A stretch of 64,000 nucleotides of DNA, from the NCBI GenBank assembly GCA_030068075.1, contig CM057841.1:41767030-41831029 (forward strand), written 5' to 3'. The position numbers and the translations under genes were made by a program. How positions within the stretch are numbered: position 1 is the stretch's first letter; the number at the start of each line of letters is the position of its first letter. Shown piece by piece: positions 46,085-58,500 of the stretch. The notes under the pieces are model-generated. The model searched no databases, was not told the DNA's origin, and worked only from the letters and a program-made list of their open reading frames with translations. Origin of the DNA: Paguma larvata. Lineage: Eukaryota; Chordata; Mammalia; Carnivora; Viverridae.

Positions 46085-46312
46085 GGGGCGCCTGGGTGGC
46101 TCAGTCGGTTAAGCGTCCAACTTCAGCTCAGGTCATGATCTCACAATCTGTGAGTTCAAGCCCTGCATCAGGCTTTGTGCTGACAGCTCAGAGCCTGGAG
46201 CCTGCCTCAAATTCTGTGTCTCCCTCTCTCTCTGCCCCTCCCCTGCTCATGCCCTGTCTCTCTCTCTCTCTCTCTCAAAAATAAACATTAAAAAATTTTT
46301 TTTTAATTTAAA
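46085..46312 (+). mobile_element. Felid tRNA-Lys SINE (SINEC_Fc type), sense to the SPATA2-family gene
   Basis: GGGGCGCCTGGGTGGCTCAG head, full core, then a TC run (46258-46277), AATAAA at 46280-46285 and a T-rich end. It is flanked by a 14-bp target duplication AAAACAAAAGC(A/G)GA (46071-46084 and 46313-46326) with one mismatch. Confidence 0.93.
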
Positions 46313-47774
46313 AAAACAAAAGCGGAACTTATCATAACATCCACCATTGGAAGACACCCAATGTTATGGTGGTGTTAGCGCAATTTCTTTACGTCTTTTT
46401 TCCTAAATTCGGGATTGTAGTATTTACCGTGTTGTGTTCTGCTTTTCTTTCCCATGAAGGGAGTTATTTTAACTAATTTTAGATTTAAAGAAGAGTTGTG
46501 AAATAAGGCAAGGAATTCCCTTGGAACCCTCACCTTGCGCCCCCTGAAACTGACTTCTTATATAACCCACAGTATGATGATAGAGAATAGGAAATTAACA
46601 TGGAGACATTACTATTAACTAAACTACAAACCTTTTTTAAATGTCGCCAGTTTTCGTACTACTACCCTCTCTCTATTCCAGGATCCTTTCCAGGCCCCCA
46701 CGTAGCATTTGTTCTTTTCTCTTCATCTCCCCCAGTCCGTAACAGTTCTTTAGTCTAAGCTTTGTCTTTGCTCATCTTGATGCTTTTGGCCAAAACTTAG
46801 TACTGATTTTGTTGAATGTCCCTCAATTTGGGTTTGTCTGGTGTTTTTTTTATAGTTGATGAGGCCATGCATTTTGGGCAAGAATACCATTACAGAACGA
46901 CGCTGTGTCCTCCGTGCGTCTCATCCAAGTGTTCGTTTGTCTTAGGACAGGCGATACTAACCCGCTGCATCCCTGGAATAAACCACTGGTCCTAGGGGCT
47001 CTGGTTCCTCTTAGTGGAGAATGATGCTTAGACACAAAGACCCAGGTGCCAGGTGTGCCGTTACTGGGTGTCACTGCTCCAAGCCAACTCAGGGGGTAGT
47101 CAGGAAACACATGGATGTGTACTAACCCAGGCATATACATATGCGAGTTTATTTCCATATCTATATAGAATTTTTAAAACCATGAGTTTATACTCGTACC
47201 TCTGATTCTACTCCAACAACACAGAGTTGATTCTACCTGATCCCTTTTATTTGTAACTTCTTTCTGTAGAAGAGAATGAAACCTGGCTCTCTTACTCTAC
47301 GGTCTACTTGTCGGTTCAGGTCTAGTACTATCGTTTTAGAATTGCTAACCACACCTCGGTGAGACACACTTTTAAAACTCTATCATAGCATGTATAAAGA
47401 GTAATTTTTGCCTTTACTCTCACCACATCAAGGTACTGTTTTCCACGGTTACTTAGGTGACTTCTTTACTTCCTCACCCCTCTGCTGTGGTGGTTTTTCA
47501 CTTGTGATGCTGTTAGGATCAGCTGTGTCTGTATTCCGTTTTCCATTCCCCCTACATCCTAGTTGCTCTTGTTTGTTTATTTTGGGGGTAATGAGACACT
47601 TTTCTATGGTTCTACGAGTCGGTTATACAGAAAGACACATTCACGCAAGGGTCATTCCCTTCTCCTCCCTGCAACCACGCTGCATTCTTCCCTCTCTCCA
47701 GCCTCTGCCCACCAATCTATTTGGTTTCTGGATCATCCTTCATTGCATTTGCATCTGTGTGTGTGTGTTTTCTT

Positions 47775-47970
47775 TTAATTTTTAAAATGTTTTTATTTAT
47801 TTTTGAGAGAGAGAGACAAGCGCCGGTAGAGAACAGGCAGAATCCGAAGCAGGCTCCAAGCTCTGAGCTGTCAGCACAGAGCCCGATGTGGGGCTCAAAC
47901 TCGTAAACAGTGAGATCATGACTTGAGCTGAAGTCGGACGCTTAACCGACTGGGCCACCCAGGCGCCCCT
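47775..47970 (-). mobile_element. Felid tRNA-Lys SINE, reverse, inside L1
   Basis: The reverse complement starts GGGGCGCCTGGGTGGCCCAG. The left end on the plus strand is TTTTTATTTATTTTTGAGAG. GCATCTGTGT occurs on both sides (47751-47760 and 47971-47980), followed by TTTTCTT, marking the target duplication; a GT microsatellite has grown in the left copy. Confidence 0.93.
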
Positions 47971-48475
47971 GCATCTGTGTATTTTCTTAGGTCTCTACTT
48001 ACACAAGGGGTAGTGTACCAAAGAGACTCATTTGGACATTGCTTTTTTTCACTCAACATTGCTTTATATCCTGGAAATCAGATCTGTTCAGAGAGAGCTT
48101 CCTCGTTCTTTTTTCCACTCCACTGTTTGGCTGTGCCATATTGTATCTGACCACTCTGTTAAGTATAGGTCTTTAGGCTGTTCTCAGTTATTTTGCAGTT
48201 AAAACCAATGCTGCAACAAATAACCTTGTGCATAGATATTTTCGTACTGTAGAAAGTATGCATTGGATACCGGAGGTGGGAATGCTGGGTCACAGTGGAA
48301 GTGGATGTGTACCTTGCCGGATGTTGTCAAACTTCTCTCCAGAAGGGCTGTACAAAGTTACACTCCCACCAGCAGTGTATATGAGTACTTACTCCCCACA
48401 GCCTCACCAAAGGATGTGGTGCTGCACCCCCCCCGCCCCCCCGTCTGGAAGGTGAGAAATGGTACATCAGTGTTC

Positions 48476-48818
48476 TTTTAGTCCATCTGAGCTTTAATAA
48501 CAAAATACTACACACCGGCAGCTTATAAACAACAGAAATTTATTTCTCACAGTTCTCAAGGCTGCGAGTCCAACATCATGGTGCCGGTATGGCGGTGTTC
48601 TGGCGAAGGCCCTCTGCTGAGCTGCAGACCGCCGACTTCTTGCTGCGTCCCCGCAAGGTGGAAGAGGCGTGGAAGCTCTGTGGGGTCCCTTTTACAACAG
48701 CACTGAATCCGTTCCTGAGGTTCCGCCCTCAGGTCCGGCTCCTAATACCAGGCCTTGGGCATTAAATTTTCAACATAAGAATGGGGGGGGGGGGGCGACA
48801 AATATCCAGACCATACAT
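48476..48818 (-). mobile_element. MaLR solo LTR, reverse, inside L1
   Basis: TTTTAGTCCATCTGAGCTTT, AATAACAAAATACTACACAC, AAATTTATTTCTCACAGTTC and ATTAAATTTTCAACATAAGA, then a G run and ATATCCAGACCATAC. L1-type sequence (GTGAGAAATGGTACATCAG before, TGTTTAAGGGCCATTTTTAT after) continues on both sides. Confidence 0.75.
48784..48796. repeat. Poly-G run
   Basis: Thirteen consecutive G, within the MaLR LTR; length error-prone in assemblies. Confidence 0.85.
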
Positions 48819-50039
48819 TTGCTTTTTCTCTGAGTGAATGTGTTTTTCACATGTTTAAGGGCCATTTTTATATCTTTTCTGTAAATTGTCTTTCACATCT
48901 TTTTCTCATTTTCCTATTTGGTTTTTGGTCTTTTGTCGTTCATTTTTAAAGAAATTTTCATGAATATTTAGGAATATGAACCCTTTGTCTGTTACATATG
49001 TTGCATTTTTCTCCCAGTTTGTTGACTGTCTTTTGATTTTGTTCATGCCGGGTTTTTATCACACGATTTTTAGAATTTTTACTTAGCCGGAGAGATTACA
49101 TTTGGGTGCCCCTGGATTTTGAATCATCGTTAGGAAGCTTTCCCTACATCGAGGTTGTAGAGAAGAATTCACCCACGTTTTCTTCTGGTCCTTGAATGAT
49201 TCCAATTTCTACATTTAGATCCCTGACCCCTTGGGAGCTTATATGGCATTAAAATACGGATGTATCTTAATCTTTTTCCAAATGGTCACCTCGGCCACCA
49301 TTTTTGTTAAAAAGCCCATCTTTACCCCAGTGACTTGAGATGGCATCTTTATCGTGTAAATTTCCGTATGTACTTAGGTCTATTTCTGGGCTATTTTATT
49401 TCACTGCTCTACTCATCGATTCATGCATCGGCACCACATTGTTTTAAAGGTACAGGTTTTATAGTGTGTTTCACTGTCTAGTAAGGCTAGTCCTCCATCG
49501 TAGTTTTTCTTTTTTCCAGTGGTTTCCTGGTTATTCTTCAATGTTTGTGTTTCTATATAAACTTTAGAATAATGTCATAATTCCATAAAATAGACCGTGG
49601 TGTTTCTACTGAGATTGTATTAACTTTGTAACTGAATTTAGGGAGGACAGACATCTTTATGTTGAGTCTCCCTATCCAAGAATAGGATGTCTTCGCATTT
49701 GTTCGAATCTTAATTTGGTGTCTCTGAGGACTGCTTTAGCATTTTTCTTGTATGTTTTTGAAAATTTTGTAAATTTATTCCAAAGTATTTTATCTTGTTA
49801 CCAGTGTAAATGGGATTTTCAACTGCCGCGTTATAACCTGGGTTTTGTTTGCATATGCTAATGTTGTGTTCTGCTACTTCACTAAAATTCTATAGTTGGT
49901 GTTGGTTTTATCACTGTTTCTTTGGTGTTGATTCTCTACCCCAGCAGAAGGGAGTGCTGAGGCTGCCAGTGCCCTCCTGCCTCAATGTGGGTTTTCTTGG
50001 AGATTATTTCGGGATGGGGGGGGTAGCTATGAGGACCTA

Positions 50040-50140
50040 AACTACATGCTTCATGAGTGCAGGGAGGTGTCTGTCCTGGCCACCAGTGTGTACCTGTCAA
50101 CCAGCACAGGGCCTGGCATATGGCTGATGCAGGGGGAGTG
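50040..50140 (+). repeat. L2 LINE 3'-end fragment, short
   Basis: CATGAGTGCAGGGAGGTGTC and CAGCACAGGGCCTGGCATAT are the terminal L2 wording. Confidence 0.5.
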
Positions 50141-51279
50141 CTGTCAAAAGACAGGGAGAGAAGAGAGGGCTGCTGACAGATTACCGGGGACAGATTGCAA
50201 AGATGCTAAAGTAACATTTCCCCCATAGCCCTGATAAATATTTCCCCCTCCAGGAAGGTGCAAGAAAGTCTGGTCTCCTCTCCAGCCAACTACAGAGAGG
50301 TGGAAAGGGTTGAAGGAGCAAGGACCAGCCTGGCACAGCTCCAGACCCTCCGTGTCCGTCACTCATTTAACTTACCTCTTGGTAGTCTGTGCAGCCTCTC
50401 TCTTCATGAGGGAGAAAACAGAACCCCAGTGTCCAAGGGAGGAAGAAACAGGACCAGAGAAGCAAGGTGACCTGCCCAAGGTCTTGCAGCCAACAACCAG
50501 GGAAACTGGGATGCCAGCCCATTTGCTGACCCCAAAGCCCAAGTCCCATCCACAAAGCCAAGTGGATCCCAAAAGGTAAGATTCACTGAACACTTAACGA
50601 CTGGTCGCTGTTCATTTTTTTGGGTATTTCCCAAGACGAGCCTGGAGCTGCCAACATCTACCCATGCCTGGCTACAAATGAATCTGCTCTGTGCATTAGG
50701 GGAAGGGTGAGTGAGAAGTCACCTGAGCCCATGGAGAAAGAGGTCTGCCAAGAAATAAGTAAAAAAACCATGAGTTTATTGTGTAAGGAACTCTGGGGCC
50801 TTGGTGGTACAAGAAGCAGCGTCACTTCTCCCGGCCTGAGAAGCAGCTGTGTCTCTCCCAGCCCGCCCTCTCATGCCTCAGGATGCCAGGCGCGGATTCA
50901 GACTCCCCATGAGGAACAGGAGCATTTGTAAAAAGAAAAGAAAGGCCAGTTGCTTGCCCCATGTTCCGTTATTCTAGAAAGGCCATGAGATGCTTTTCAG
51001 AGGCAGAGTCCCAAAGGTCAGCCTCAACCAGGCCTGTGAACTGTGCCTCCTGAACAGATCAGTCGAGGTGGTCCCAATTAAATAGTGAGAGCGGCACCCA
51101 TGCCGCTCTGATGGAAAGTGCCAGTCACTGCTGCTGTTGCCATTACTCGGCCAACGAATGACACGGTGGTCTCCCACATGATACACAAATAACCAACACT
51201 CACAAGACATTCAACAACCAACAAGGTGCCGAGTTTTCTTGGAACTCTGGGATGTCCGGTCCTAGAAACTTTCAACCTA

Positions 51280-51430
51280 GGGAGATGGCTCTCAAAGGGT
51301 GGTCCCTGGACTCGTCGTCCCAGGAGTGGTGTTAGAAAACAGACTTTCAGGCCCACCCCAGAAGTGGACTCCACTCAACTGGAAACTCTGCGGGTGAATC
51401 TAGTAATCCATGTTTTAACATGCCCTCGGG
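51280..51430. mobile_element. MER5-like hAT DNA element remnant
   Basis: GGCTCTCAAAGGGTGGTCCC, TTTCAGGCCCACCCCAGAAG and TCTAGTAATCCATGTTTTAA follow the MER5A order with heavy decay. Confidence 0.45.
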
Positions 51431-52097
51431 GATTCAGATGGACTGAAGCTGGAGAACCAGGAGCTACAGATTCCCACAGGGCACGAAAGCCGAGAGTCAG
51501 TAGCAGCTGCAGATTCCCTAAAACAATGCTTTTCCCAATGTGTGTTCCAAGGAACACTACCACTTCTGGAGACTGTTAATGGATATCCCCCAAACGAGGG
51601 GTTCTACTGTCAATGAGTGTGAGAGTCCCTGGCTTAAGTAAGGGTGAAACGGTGTTTTTATCACAGGATTGCTTGAGTTTATCTAAACTAATGTACCTCG
51701 CACATCTTAGAGGAAGTACTCAGTTGGTGGTTCCCAAATTTCCTGGACTACGGAACCCTCTTTTCTCAGAACACCTGTTACTCTCTCCCAGGACACCTGT
51801 GTTCCATGGACCCCAGCCATGAAGAAGAACAAGCCAAGAAATGCAGAATTTCAGGAAGAGAGCAGCAGATGTGGATACCCACTCCGGATTCCACAAGATT
51901 GGCTCTCTCTCAGCTTCTGTTTAATGACAGCCTTTGGCAAGCTCACTATCTTACGTAAACTAGAGGAACACAGAGTTCACTCCGCCTTCTTAGAGGAGCT
52001 GCGGGGTTGGGGTTATTAGGAAAAGAAAGCCCTGTGCCAGTGACCCTGGGGCCCTGGGTGAGTAATCCACCACCAAAGCCCGGAGGCACCAGGCGGG

Positions 52098-52120
52098 GTA
52101 TTATTATTATTATTATTAGA
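52098..52120. repeat. ATT trinucleotide repeat
   Basis: About seven ATT units (GTATTATTATTATTATTATT). Confidence 0.85.
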
Positions 52121-53798
52121 TTTTCAACAACTGAGGGCTGACATTTCCAAGAGCTCATCAATTACTTTAATAGCTATAATTCTTCTGGGCGGAGAGGCCG
52201 CAGGGATGAAGATTACTCATTCCACAGATAAGTGAGTGTTTGATGTGAGCGCCCCCATCCGGCCCCAGGGCTCTAGGAACACAACATGGCACAGATTCAA
52301 CAGCACCCAGGGATAGGCAGGTTCTGGAAACATCCACCTTTTCTCAGAGTTGTACATACTTCAATCCTTCCCCAGGTCTCTTGGTGGGGGTCTGGGGGAG
52401 TCCCGGTTAAAGGTCTCTGACTGATGAATTCCACAGGTGGGAACGGGGACACTTATCTAGGTGAGTGGCTCTGACGGAAATAAAACAGGACAGGAAGAGA
52501 AACGAAAGGCGACATTCTCTCCCAGGGTCCACGGTGTAGGGAGGGCCTCCTGAGAGCCAAGCTGTGGGAGTGCGTTACACTGCTGGCCTCTGCCCTCTCC
52601 GGGCTACGCAGAGCGCAGGAGGCCGGTTGAGCTGAGGACACTTCCGTCCCTGGCAGTGAGGGTGAGGTGATGTGAGGACACAAAGGAGGGAGAGGTGGGG
52701 CCAGGGGGCGCCAGGCACTGACACCACATCTGTGGTCTAGCCTGCGGGTCCTTAGAACCTTCTGGCTTATCTTAGTTGCGCCTTGCAAAGGTCCTCGTCC
52801 ACATTAGAATTACCGTATGAATGGGGGACGGACAATGTGTCCTGATGCCATCTTTAGCCAGAGTAGGAGCTCTGGCACTATCTTGGACAGGGAAGTCCCT
52901 GGAGGAAGGAAGCCACAAACCAGGAAGCTGAACTGGGAACAGAAAGCCAGAGAAAGCCCCGCCCCCCGATGGCCTCCGGAGCCACGACACCGCCCTGGAT
53001 CACCCACCTGCGCCCTTTTATGTGAAAACAGAAATATACTTCTATCTCATTTTTTAAAAGCTACCAGCTACATGAACTATTTCTGAATGATTCTAATCAT
53101 GAATTTTGCATATAAAATTAAAAAGCTGAAGTATATATTAGAATTATTTCACTAAACATGCTAAGTAGAAGAAGATATATATGCTATTCAAGATTTTTTT
53201 TTTTAATTACCAGGGGTCAAAGCCACTGAGACGGCTCTGGGTTGTACTCATGCAAGGCCCAAGGGAACCCCACCTCAGGGTAAGAATAGGGCGACCCCAA
53301 TAAATCTGGAAGGTCACTGCCCTGGCCTGCCCTGTCAGCAATTCAAGGAGCCAGCCCCTGCCATGGTCCTCGGAGCCATTCCTGGGAGTCCCTGGGGAGC
53401 GTCTCCTCCCCTCTAAAAACTAGGTCCCATGCCTACCATGTGCCATCTGCTCCTTTCCTGCCCTGCTCCGTGACCCCTGATGTCACTCACCATCCCTGTC
53501 TGCCACACAGGGAAGGCAACCCTCGTATGTGCGAGCTGGGCACCAGCCATCTTGTGCGCCATACGTGCGCTCAGAGATTTCTGCCGCCTGCCCTGGCCAC
53601 TGCAGGTGCACAGCACGCTCTCCGCGGAGCCAGAGCAAGAGGATGGCACGCTCTTTTGGCCCCGAACATCCCATGTTAGGAAAGACGGGGTTTAGAAAAC
53701 GAAAGCACATTACCCTCCTGGCAAAAGGATGCTGCAGGGAGCTAAAATCACCGGCCTGGCAAGCACTCCAAAATTCACCTCAGGTTTTCCGTGAAGGA

Positions 53799-53804
53799 TT
53801 TATT
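53799..53804 (-). terminator. TK2: Candidate TK2 polyadenylation signal
   Basis: TTTATT on the plus strand is AATAAA on the TK2 strand, about 1.7 kb after the TK2 stop. It is one of several possible signals; chosen because it gives a plausible 3'UTR length. Confidence 0.3.
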
Positions 53805-55496
53805 GGCTACCACAGAGCAAGATTTTGTTTATTTTTTCAAATCACATTTCCCCCAAAACAGATGCTCAAATTGAGCTGTGGGAAAAACACTGGACCGTTC
53901 ATCTACACATTCCCAAAGACTGCCCCGGCTCGTCCAGACCCCCAGCAGCACGGGCTCTGGCCTCCCCTGGGCGTCTGGTCAATCACTGGCATTTGGGCTG
54001 AGAGACACGTCCCCACGGGGCTGCCCCTCATCCTGCCTGCATAGCCCAAGACTTGGTCCAGGTGTCACAGCCTTGTCCCCTGAGTGCTCCCTCTGGGACT
54101 GGACCACCAGAGTGCCTGTAACCCATGTAGAATCAGCTGCACATACAGCCACCACAGCCCGCAGAGGCCGGGACGAGGCCTTCCAACCTTCGTTTACACC
54201 AACCGCTGTTCAGGAGAGCTGAGGCCTGCTTCCCCAAAGCTCACGACTGACCCTTCTCTGTGTTGACAACAGTCGTCTTCTCTCCACCCACCTCCAAAAT
54301 ACCAGGAGTACCAGTGCTCCAAGAGCCTTTGCTTACAAGCCCTGACCCTCCTGTCCAGACTGTCTCCTAAGAGAATGTTCTTTCTCTCTCTTACTCCCCA
54401 CTGGACTCAAGAGACAGCTATGGTTTTGATGTATTACATCAGCTGGTTACAGCTGAAAGAAGCTAAGATATTTTCTGAACCAATAAAGATGACTTCATGC
54501 TCTATAGTCCGAGGTATCCCCTTCATGGGGGACAAAAAGACTTAAGGCCACTTGGGTCTCTCCTGAAGGCCACAAACTCTCAGGAATTCCAAGGACAAAG
54601 CTCTCCACACAAGGCCATCCCAGAGTAAGGGAGCCTCAGAAGCCAGGGCGCTGGTGGCCCCTTGCCCCAGCTCGGCACCAGGCAAACCATCCAGGCACCA
54701 AAAGCCATTTCCCTGACATGGAATTGGCAGCAGCTCAGGCAAGGCCTTTGTCACCAAGGAGACCAAGCACCGGGCAGGAGCCAAAGCATGATTCTCCCAA
54801 GGACACAGAAGTCCAGGTGACAAGGTGGCAAATGCCGCAGCAGCCTCGTGCTGGGAAACCACCGGACGCTGGGCTCAAGCCAAACACGGCACAATTTGTG
54901 AAGGTCTAGGAATGCCAACTGTGCTCGAGAACCACTGGAATAAAGAGAAAATGAGGATGCTGGCTCCACACACTGCTGGCTCTCCCCACACGGACGTGAG
55001 ATCTCTAACAAGGAAGACAGGCTCTCGGGATGAGAGGCAGAGAATGTTTCAGTCGCCAAAAGTCTGAATTGTGCCAACTCCACTGTCACTGGCTGTGAGA
55101 CGCTGGGGAGTCCCTTAGCTTCTCTGAACTTCAACTTCTTCCCTGGGATGTAAGGGCCACTACCTCGCCCTCCTGGGTGGTGGGAAGGGTTAGAGACCCC
55201 AAACCCAGCATAACGTCAGGAGGCTCTTCCCTTTCTCAGAGGGACCCTGCTGTGGGAAACCACCAGGAGAGGCACCGGGGCTACGAACACCAAAGGGCAT
55301 GACAAACCTACTGCCCCCATTTGTCATTTACTTGCAAGGACCAGAGACCCAGGATGAAGACTCTGGCAAAGAGGAAGAGACCCTCAGGAAAACAATGTGG
55401 CCATATATAAAGCCCTCCAAAAGTGGGTTTTTCCAAATTGCTCCTAACAGCCAACCTGGCAGCGGTGGGCATTTTTCTGGCAAGATCTTTCCTGTC
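53805..55496 (-). other. TK2: TK2 3'UTR (inferred)
   Basis: Sequence directly 3' of the TK2 stop on the minus strand, with no clear splice donor immediately after the stop. It includes a MIR-like remnant (about 55060-55210). The extent is a guess tied to the candidate AATAAA. Confidence 0.35.
55060..55215 (+). repeat. MIR SINE remnant
   Basis: TGGCTGTGAGACGCTGGGGA, GTCCCTTAGCTTCTCTGAAC and TTCAACTTCTTCCCTGGGAT; antisense to TK2. Confidence 0.6.
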
Positions 55497-55595
55497 CTAT
55501 GAGCCATGTTTCTGATTCTCTGGAGTTAGTATGCGGTCCCGGTTTTGTTCAAAGAGTTCTAACATTTTCTTCCTGTCGTGGTCAGCCTCAATCAC
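55497..55595 (-). CDS. TK2: TK2 terminal coding exon
   Basis: 99 bp: [20 protein letters not shown] through HGS and TAG (55497-55499). The acceptor on the minus strand is TTTCCAG. In the human protein DHHMERML replaces DHDRKKML, so this surface segment is variable. Confidence 0.95.
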   Translation of the reverse strand: MIEADHDRKKMLELFEQNRDRILTPENQKHGS

Positions 55596-58500
55596 CTGGA
55601 AATTAAACAGACAGGTCACAGGGCTGCACTTGACCTCAACATCCTCCTCCCTTCACGATGAAGAGGGAGAGAGGTGGAGGCAGGCAGGACGAGGAGGGAG
55701 AAGCCCAAGGTCACAAGCAGATAAGATGGAAGCTTGAGAGCAAAACGGCACCCGGTTCTAGGGCAATTCACATTCTCAACTACGCGTTCACTTAAGAAGC
55801 CACTACGGCTGTCCCGGCGGCCAGCCCATGAACGATGTTTTTCCCCATCACGTTATATTATCCAATCATGAGGGGAAAAAAACAGATTTTACTTCTTCAA
55901 ACATCCGGCACGGTAATATCTTGCTTTCCAGCAACCTCATGGCCCAGAAGCGCCACGAGGAGAAGTATGTGAGCAGCCCGAGCAGTTGTCCCTCAGGCCG
56001 TGCACACCAGCTTGTGCGCCGCCCTCCCTCGCATCCCACGCTGCGCCCGGGTTTCCCACAGTCTTAGCCCCCATCCACCTGCCTCAGGAAATTCAGCAGC
56101 AGCACATCGGAAAAGGAGGGGACAGGGAAGCAGGGAACGGCAGACAGGGCGGAAACGGCAATATGGAAGTGACGCGTGTCAGCAGGAGGAAAGGGGGCTG
56201 CTACACGAAGCCGACGCGGGAGCACAAACACGCGAGTGGTCTGGGGCCAACAGTCCTACACACCTCAGCACCTCCTAGGGCATCGCTGGGCAACAGCCCA
56301 GGACAGCAACTGGTGCTCTCCCAGATGCCCTGGGTCACCAAGAAAGGGTGCAGCGAGGCTCTGCGCCTGCTATCCACCGAAGAAGGGAAGGCTGCATCGC
56401 CAAGACCACCGGCTCCAGTGCTTAAAGCCAAAACACACGTCTAGACGCTCCAGCCATCTGGGGCGCTCCTTCACTGGCAAGGCTGGATAAGCGAGATGCG
56501 ACCGTGGCCACCGGTGTAACGACACTGGGACAGGTCACCTTCTCTCAGGCCTGTCTAACTCTGCGACTCAGTTCAGAATGGGGACCGGGCTGGAGAAAGG
56601 GCCCCTTCCACCCTCCCTGCTTCTTCCTTCTCAATCCTCCAGCTCTGAAGGACCTCGTGCTTCCCTGGACTGCAGCGTGGCTGACATTCTGAGTCACTCC
56701 TCCTTCTAGAAAAGTCTCCCACCTCACCAAGGGAACTTACCAGAACAGGGGCTGTCACAGGGAAAAGGCCTCCTTTGAAGAGCCACTCCTCATAGAGGCG
56801 GTGAATAGCATCCAGGTATCCCTGCCAGGAAGCACACACACAGACAGAGGCTGTGAGGAGCAGGGAGGGGGGCAAATCTTTCCACCAAGGGTCTCGGGCC
56901 GGGCGACCATGGGGCAGTACGACCGCTGACCCGGCCCAGGCGGACAGCAGTAAATTCAGCCCCTCTGCCAGCCACCCTGAGGCTTTGCTCAGGCCGCATG
57001 CTCCAGCCCTTCCCTCCCACCTGGCTTCTCACGCTTCCTGCCACTTCTCCAGCAGCAGGGCCATCGGTGCCTTCATGGTGGGGTCCACAACTGCTCCACG
57101 GCCGGACAGTCCAGCCCTGGGCACCCTCTGACCCCTCCCCTCTGACCTTCCCTCCAAGAGGATAATGGCCCTCACTGGCCTACGGAGTCCCATTCCTGCT
57201 GCTCCTGCCGCCCCAGACGACTTATACCCTATAGGCCGTCCAGACCATGAGGAGGCTCAGAAAGCCCCACGAGATGGAACCCAAGGGAAAAGAGGCCCAG
57301 ACATGCCCCTAAGCCATTAGCGCCTCTTCACAGGCAGGACTGGACAGCACACACTTGCGCGTGCACAGGCCAAGGTGCTCTGGCCGCCCATGACCGCCTC
57401 CCCATGCAGCACTTTCCTGCCAGCCCGGAAGCTCTCAGGGAAAGCGCACTGCCACCTCTTCATCCACCGAAGAGTTCTCCCTTGGCAACAACAGGTTTGT
57501 CCTCTAGGCTGTGTCAGAAATGTTAGGATAATGGCGTGGCTAATGGCTTGGAGGGACTCCAGACTTGTCATTTCTTCAGAACGTCTGTGTCACCGCACAG
57601 AGCAGCCGAGCCCTATGTTGGCTTGGCCCACCCCCACTCCACTGCGCCCTTCACTCCTGTCTCGGGATTTCAAAGCAGCTGCCTAGAGGGAGGCCGTGCC
57701 TTCATGGCCGGATCAACCTTGCTGGTGCCTGTGGAAAACAAGGCTCGGCAGACCTCAGGAGCCGGACAGGTCTTCCAGAGCCCCCAGTCCAGCCCGTCCT
57801 TAGCTCAGACCCCCACGACATCCCAGTAAACGCCTGCCACCCTCTCTGTGTACTGCCAGGGGCACTCATGTAGGGTATTCAGTTCTGTATTAACTGAGCA
57901 ACTCCTAGGTGCCGACCCCTGGGAAACATGCTGGGGATGCAAAGGGAATAAGATCTAAAAAAAAGCTCACAATTTGATGATGGATGAGGAACAAACATAC
58001 AAACAAATAGTTTCAGTATGCTTGTCCTCAGGCCTATGATCATAATAAGTGCAGAAGTTCCGGGAGCACGATGCAGGGAAGGTCAGGGAAGGCGTCCTGG
58101 AGAAGGTGACATCTGAGCTGAACTTGGAAGGCAAAAGAAACCACCACACGAAGGCACATTTATGTAACTACATGGCGAGTGTGTGAGTGTGGTGTGAGTG
58201 TGTGGCCACAACTAGTCGCTATGGGCAGAGCATGAAAAGCAGGGAATGAAGAGAGGGAACACCAATCGGGCAGTGGGGACTTTAGCCTAGACAGCAGCAA
58301 GGCGCTGAGGCCTCGTGGCTGGGAAATGGCATGAGTGGTGTTCTGTATCGGAAACATCACCCAAGCAGCAATGTGGAGACCAGATTTTGGAGGGAACATG
58401 GGGAGTGAAGGACCAGGGCAATGAGGGCAGTCCAAACAGTTACAACAGTCCCGACTAGAGTCCACGTGGCCCTGAGCCAGAGCCCAGAAGGGCGAGATGC

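Larger units (their letters stand above)
45009..46312 (+). other. Presumed 3'UTR and flank of the SPATA2-family gene
   Basis: Contains a MIR (45140-45310), an L2 3' fragment (45760-46040) and a sense-oriented SINE. I found no canonical AATAAA between the stop and that SINE; the first one is inside the SINE tail at 46280-46285. The true transcript end is unknown. Confidence 0.35.
46440..49935 (-). mobile_element. Degraded L1 LINE (L1M type), reverse, broken by two later insertions
   Basis: The plus strand is T-rich antisense L1: GGAAATTAACATGGAGACAT and ATTCCAGGATCCTTTCCAGG (near 46600), GATGAGGCCATGCATTTTGG (46859), GGGAATGCTGGGTCACAGTG (48278), CCCTTTGTCTGTTACATATG (48981) and CTACTTCACTAAAATTCTAT (49874). 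It is interrupted by a SINE (47775-47970) and an MaLR LTR (48476-48818). It may combine more than one old L1 copy. Reading frames inside it are chance frames. Confidence 0.6.
50141..53798. other. Intergenic sequence between the SPATA2-family gene and TK2
   Basis: Apart from a MER5-like element (51280-51430), an ATT microsatellite (52098-52120) and MIR-like scraps near 50390-50520, this is unclassified sequence. Short frames on both strands show no recognisable domain. TK2 transcripts with extended 3' ends could reach into it. Confidence 0.45.

Noticed and set aside
47408..47785. Plus-strand frame of 125 codons with hydrophobic segments
   Set aside because: Falls inside antisense L1-type sequence. 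The hydrophobicity reflects T-rich codons.
55986..56444. Plus-strand frame of 152 codons in a TK2 intron
   Set aside because: Lies in intron sequence of a well-supported opposite-strand gene, with no domain and no splice context.
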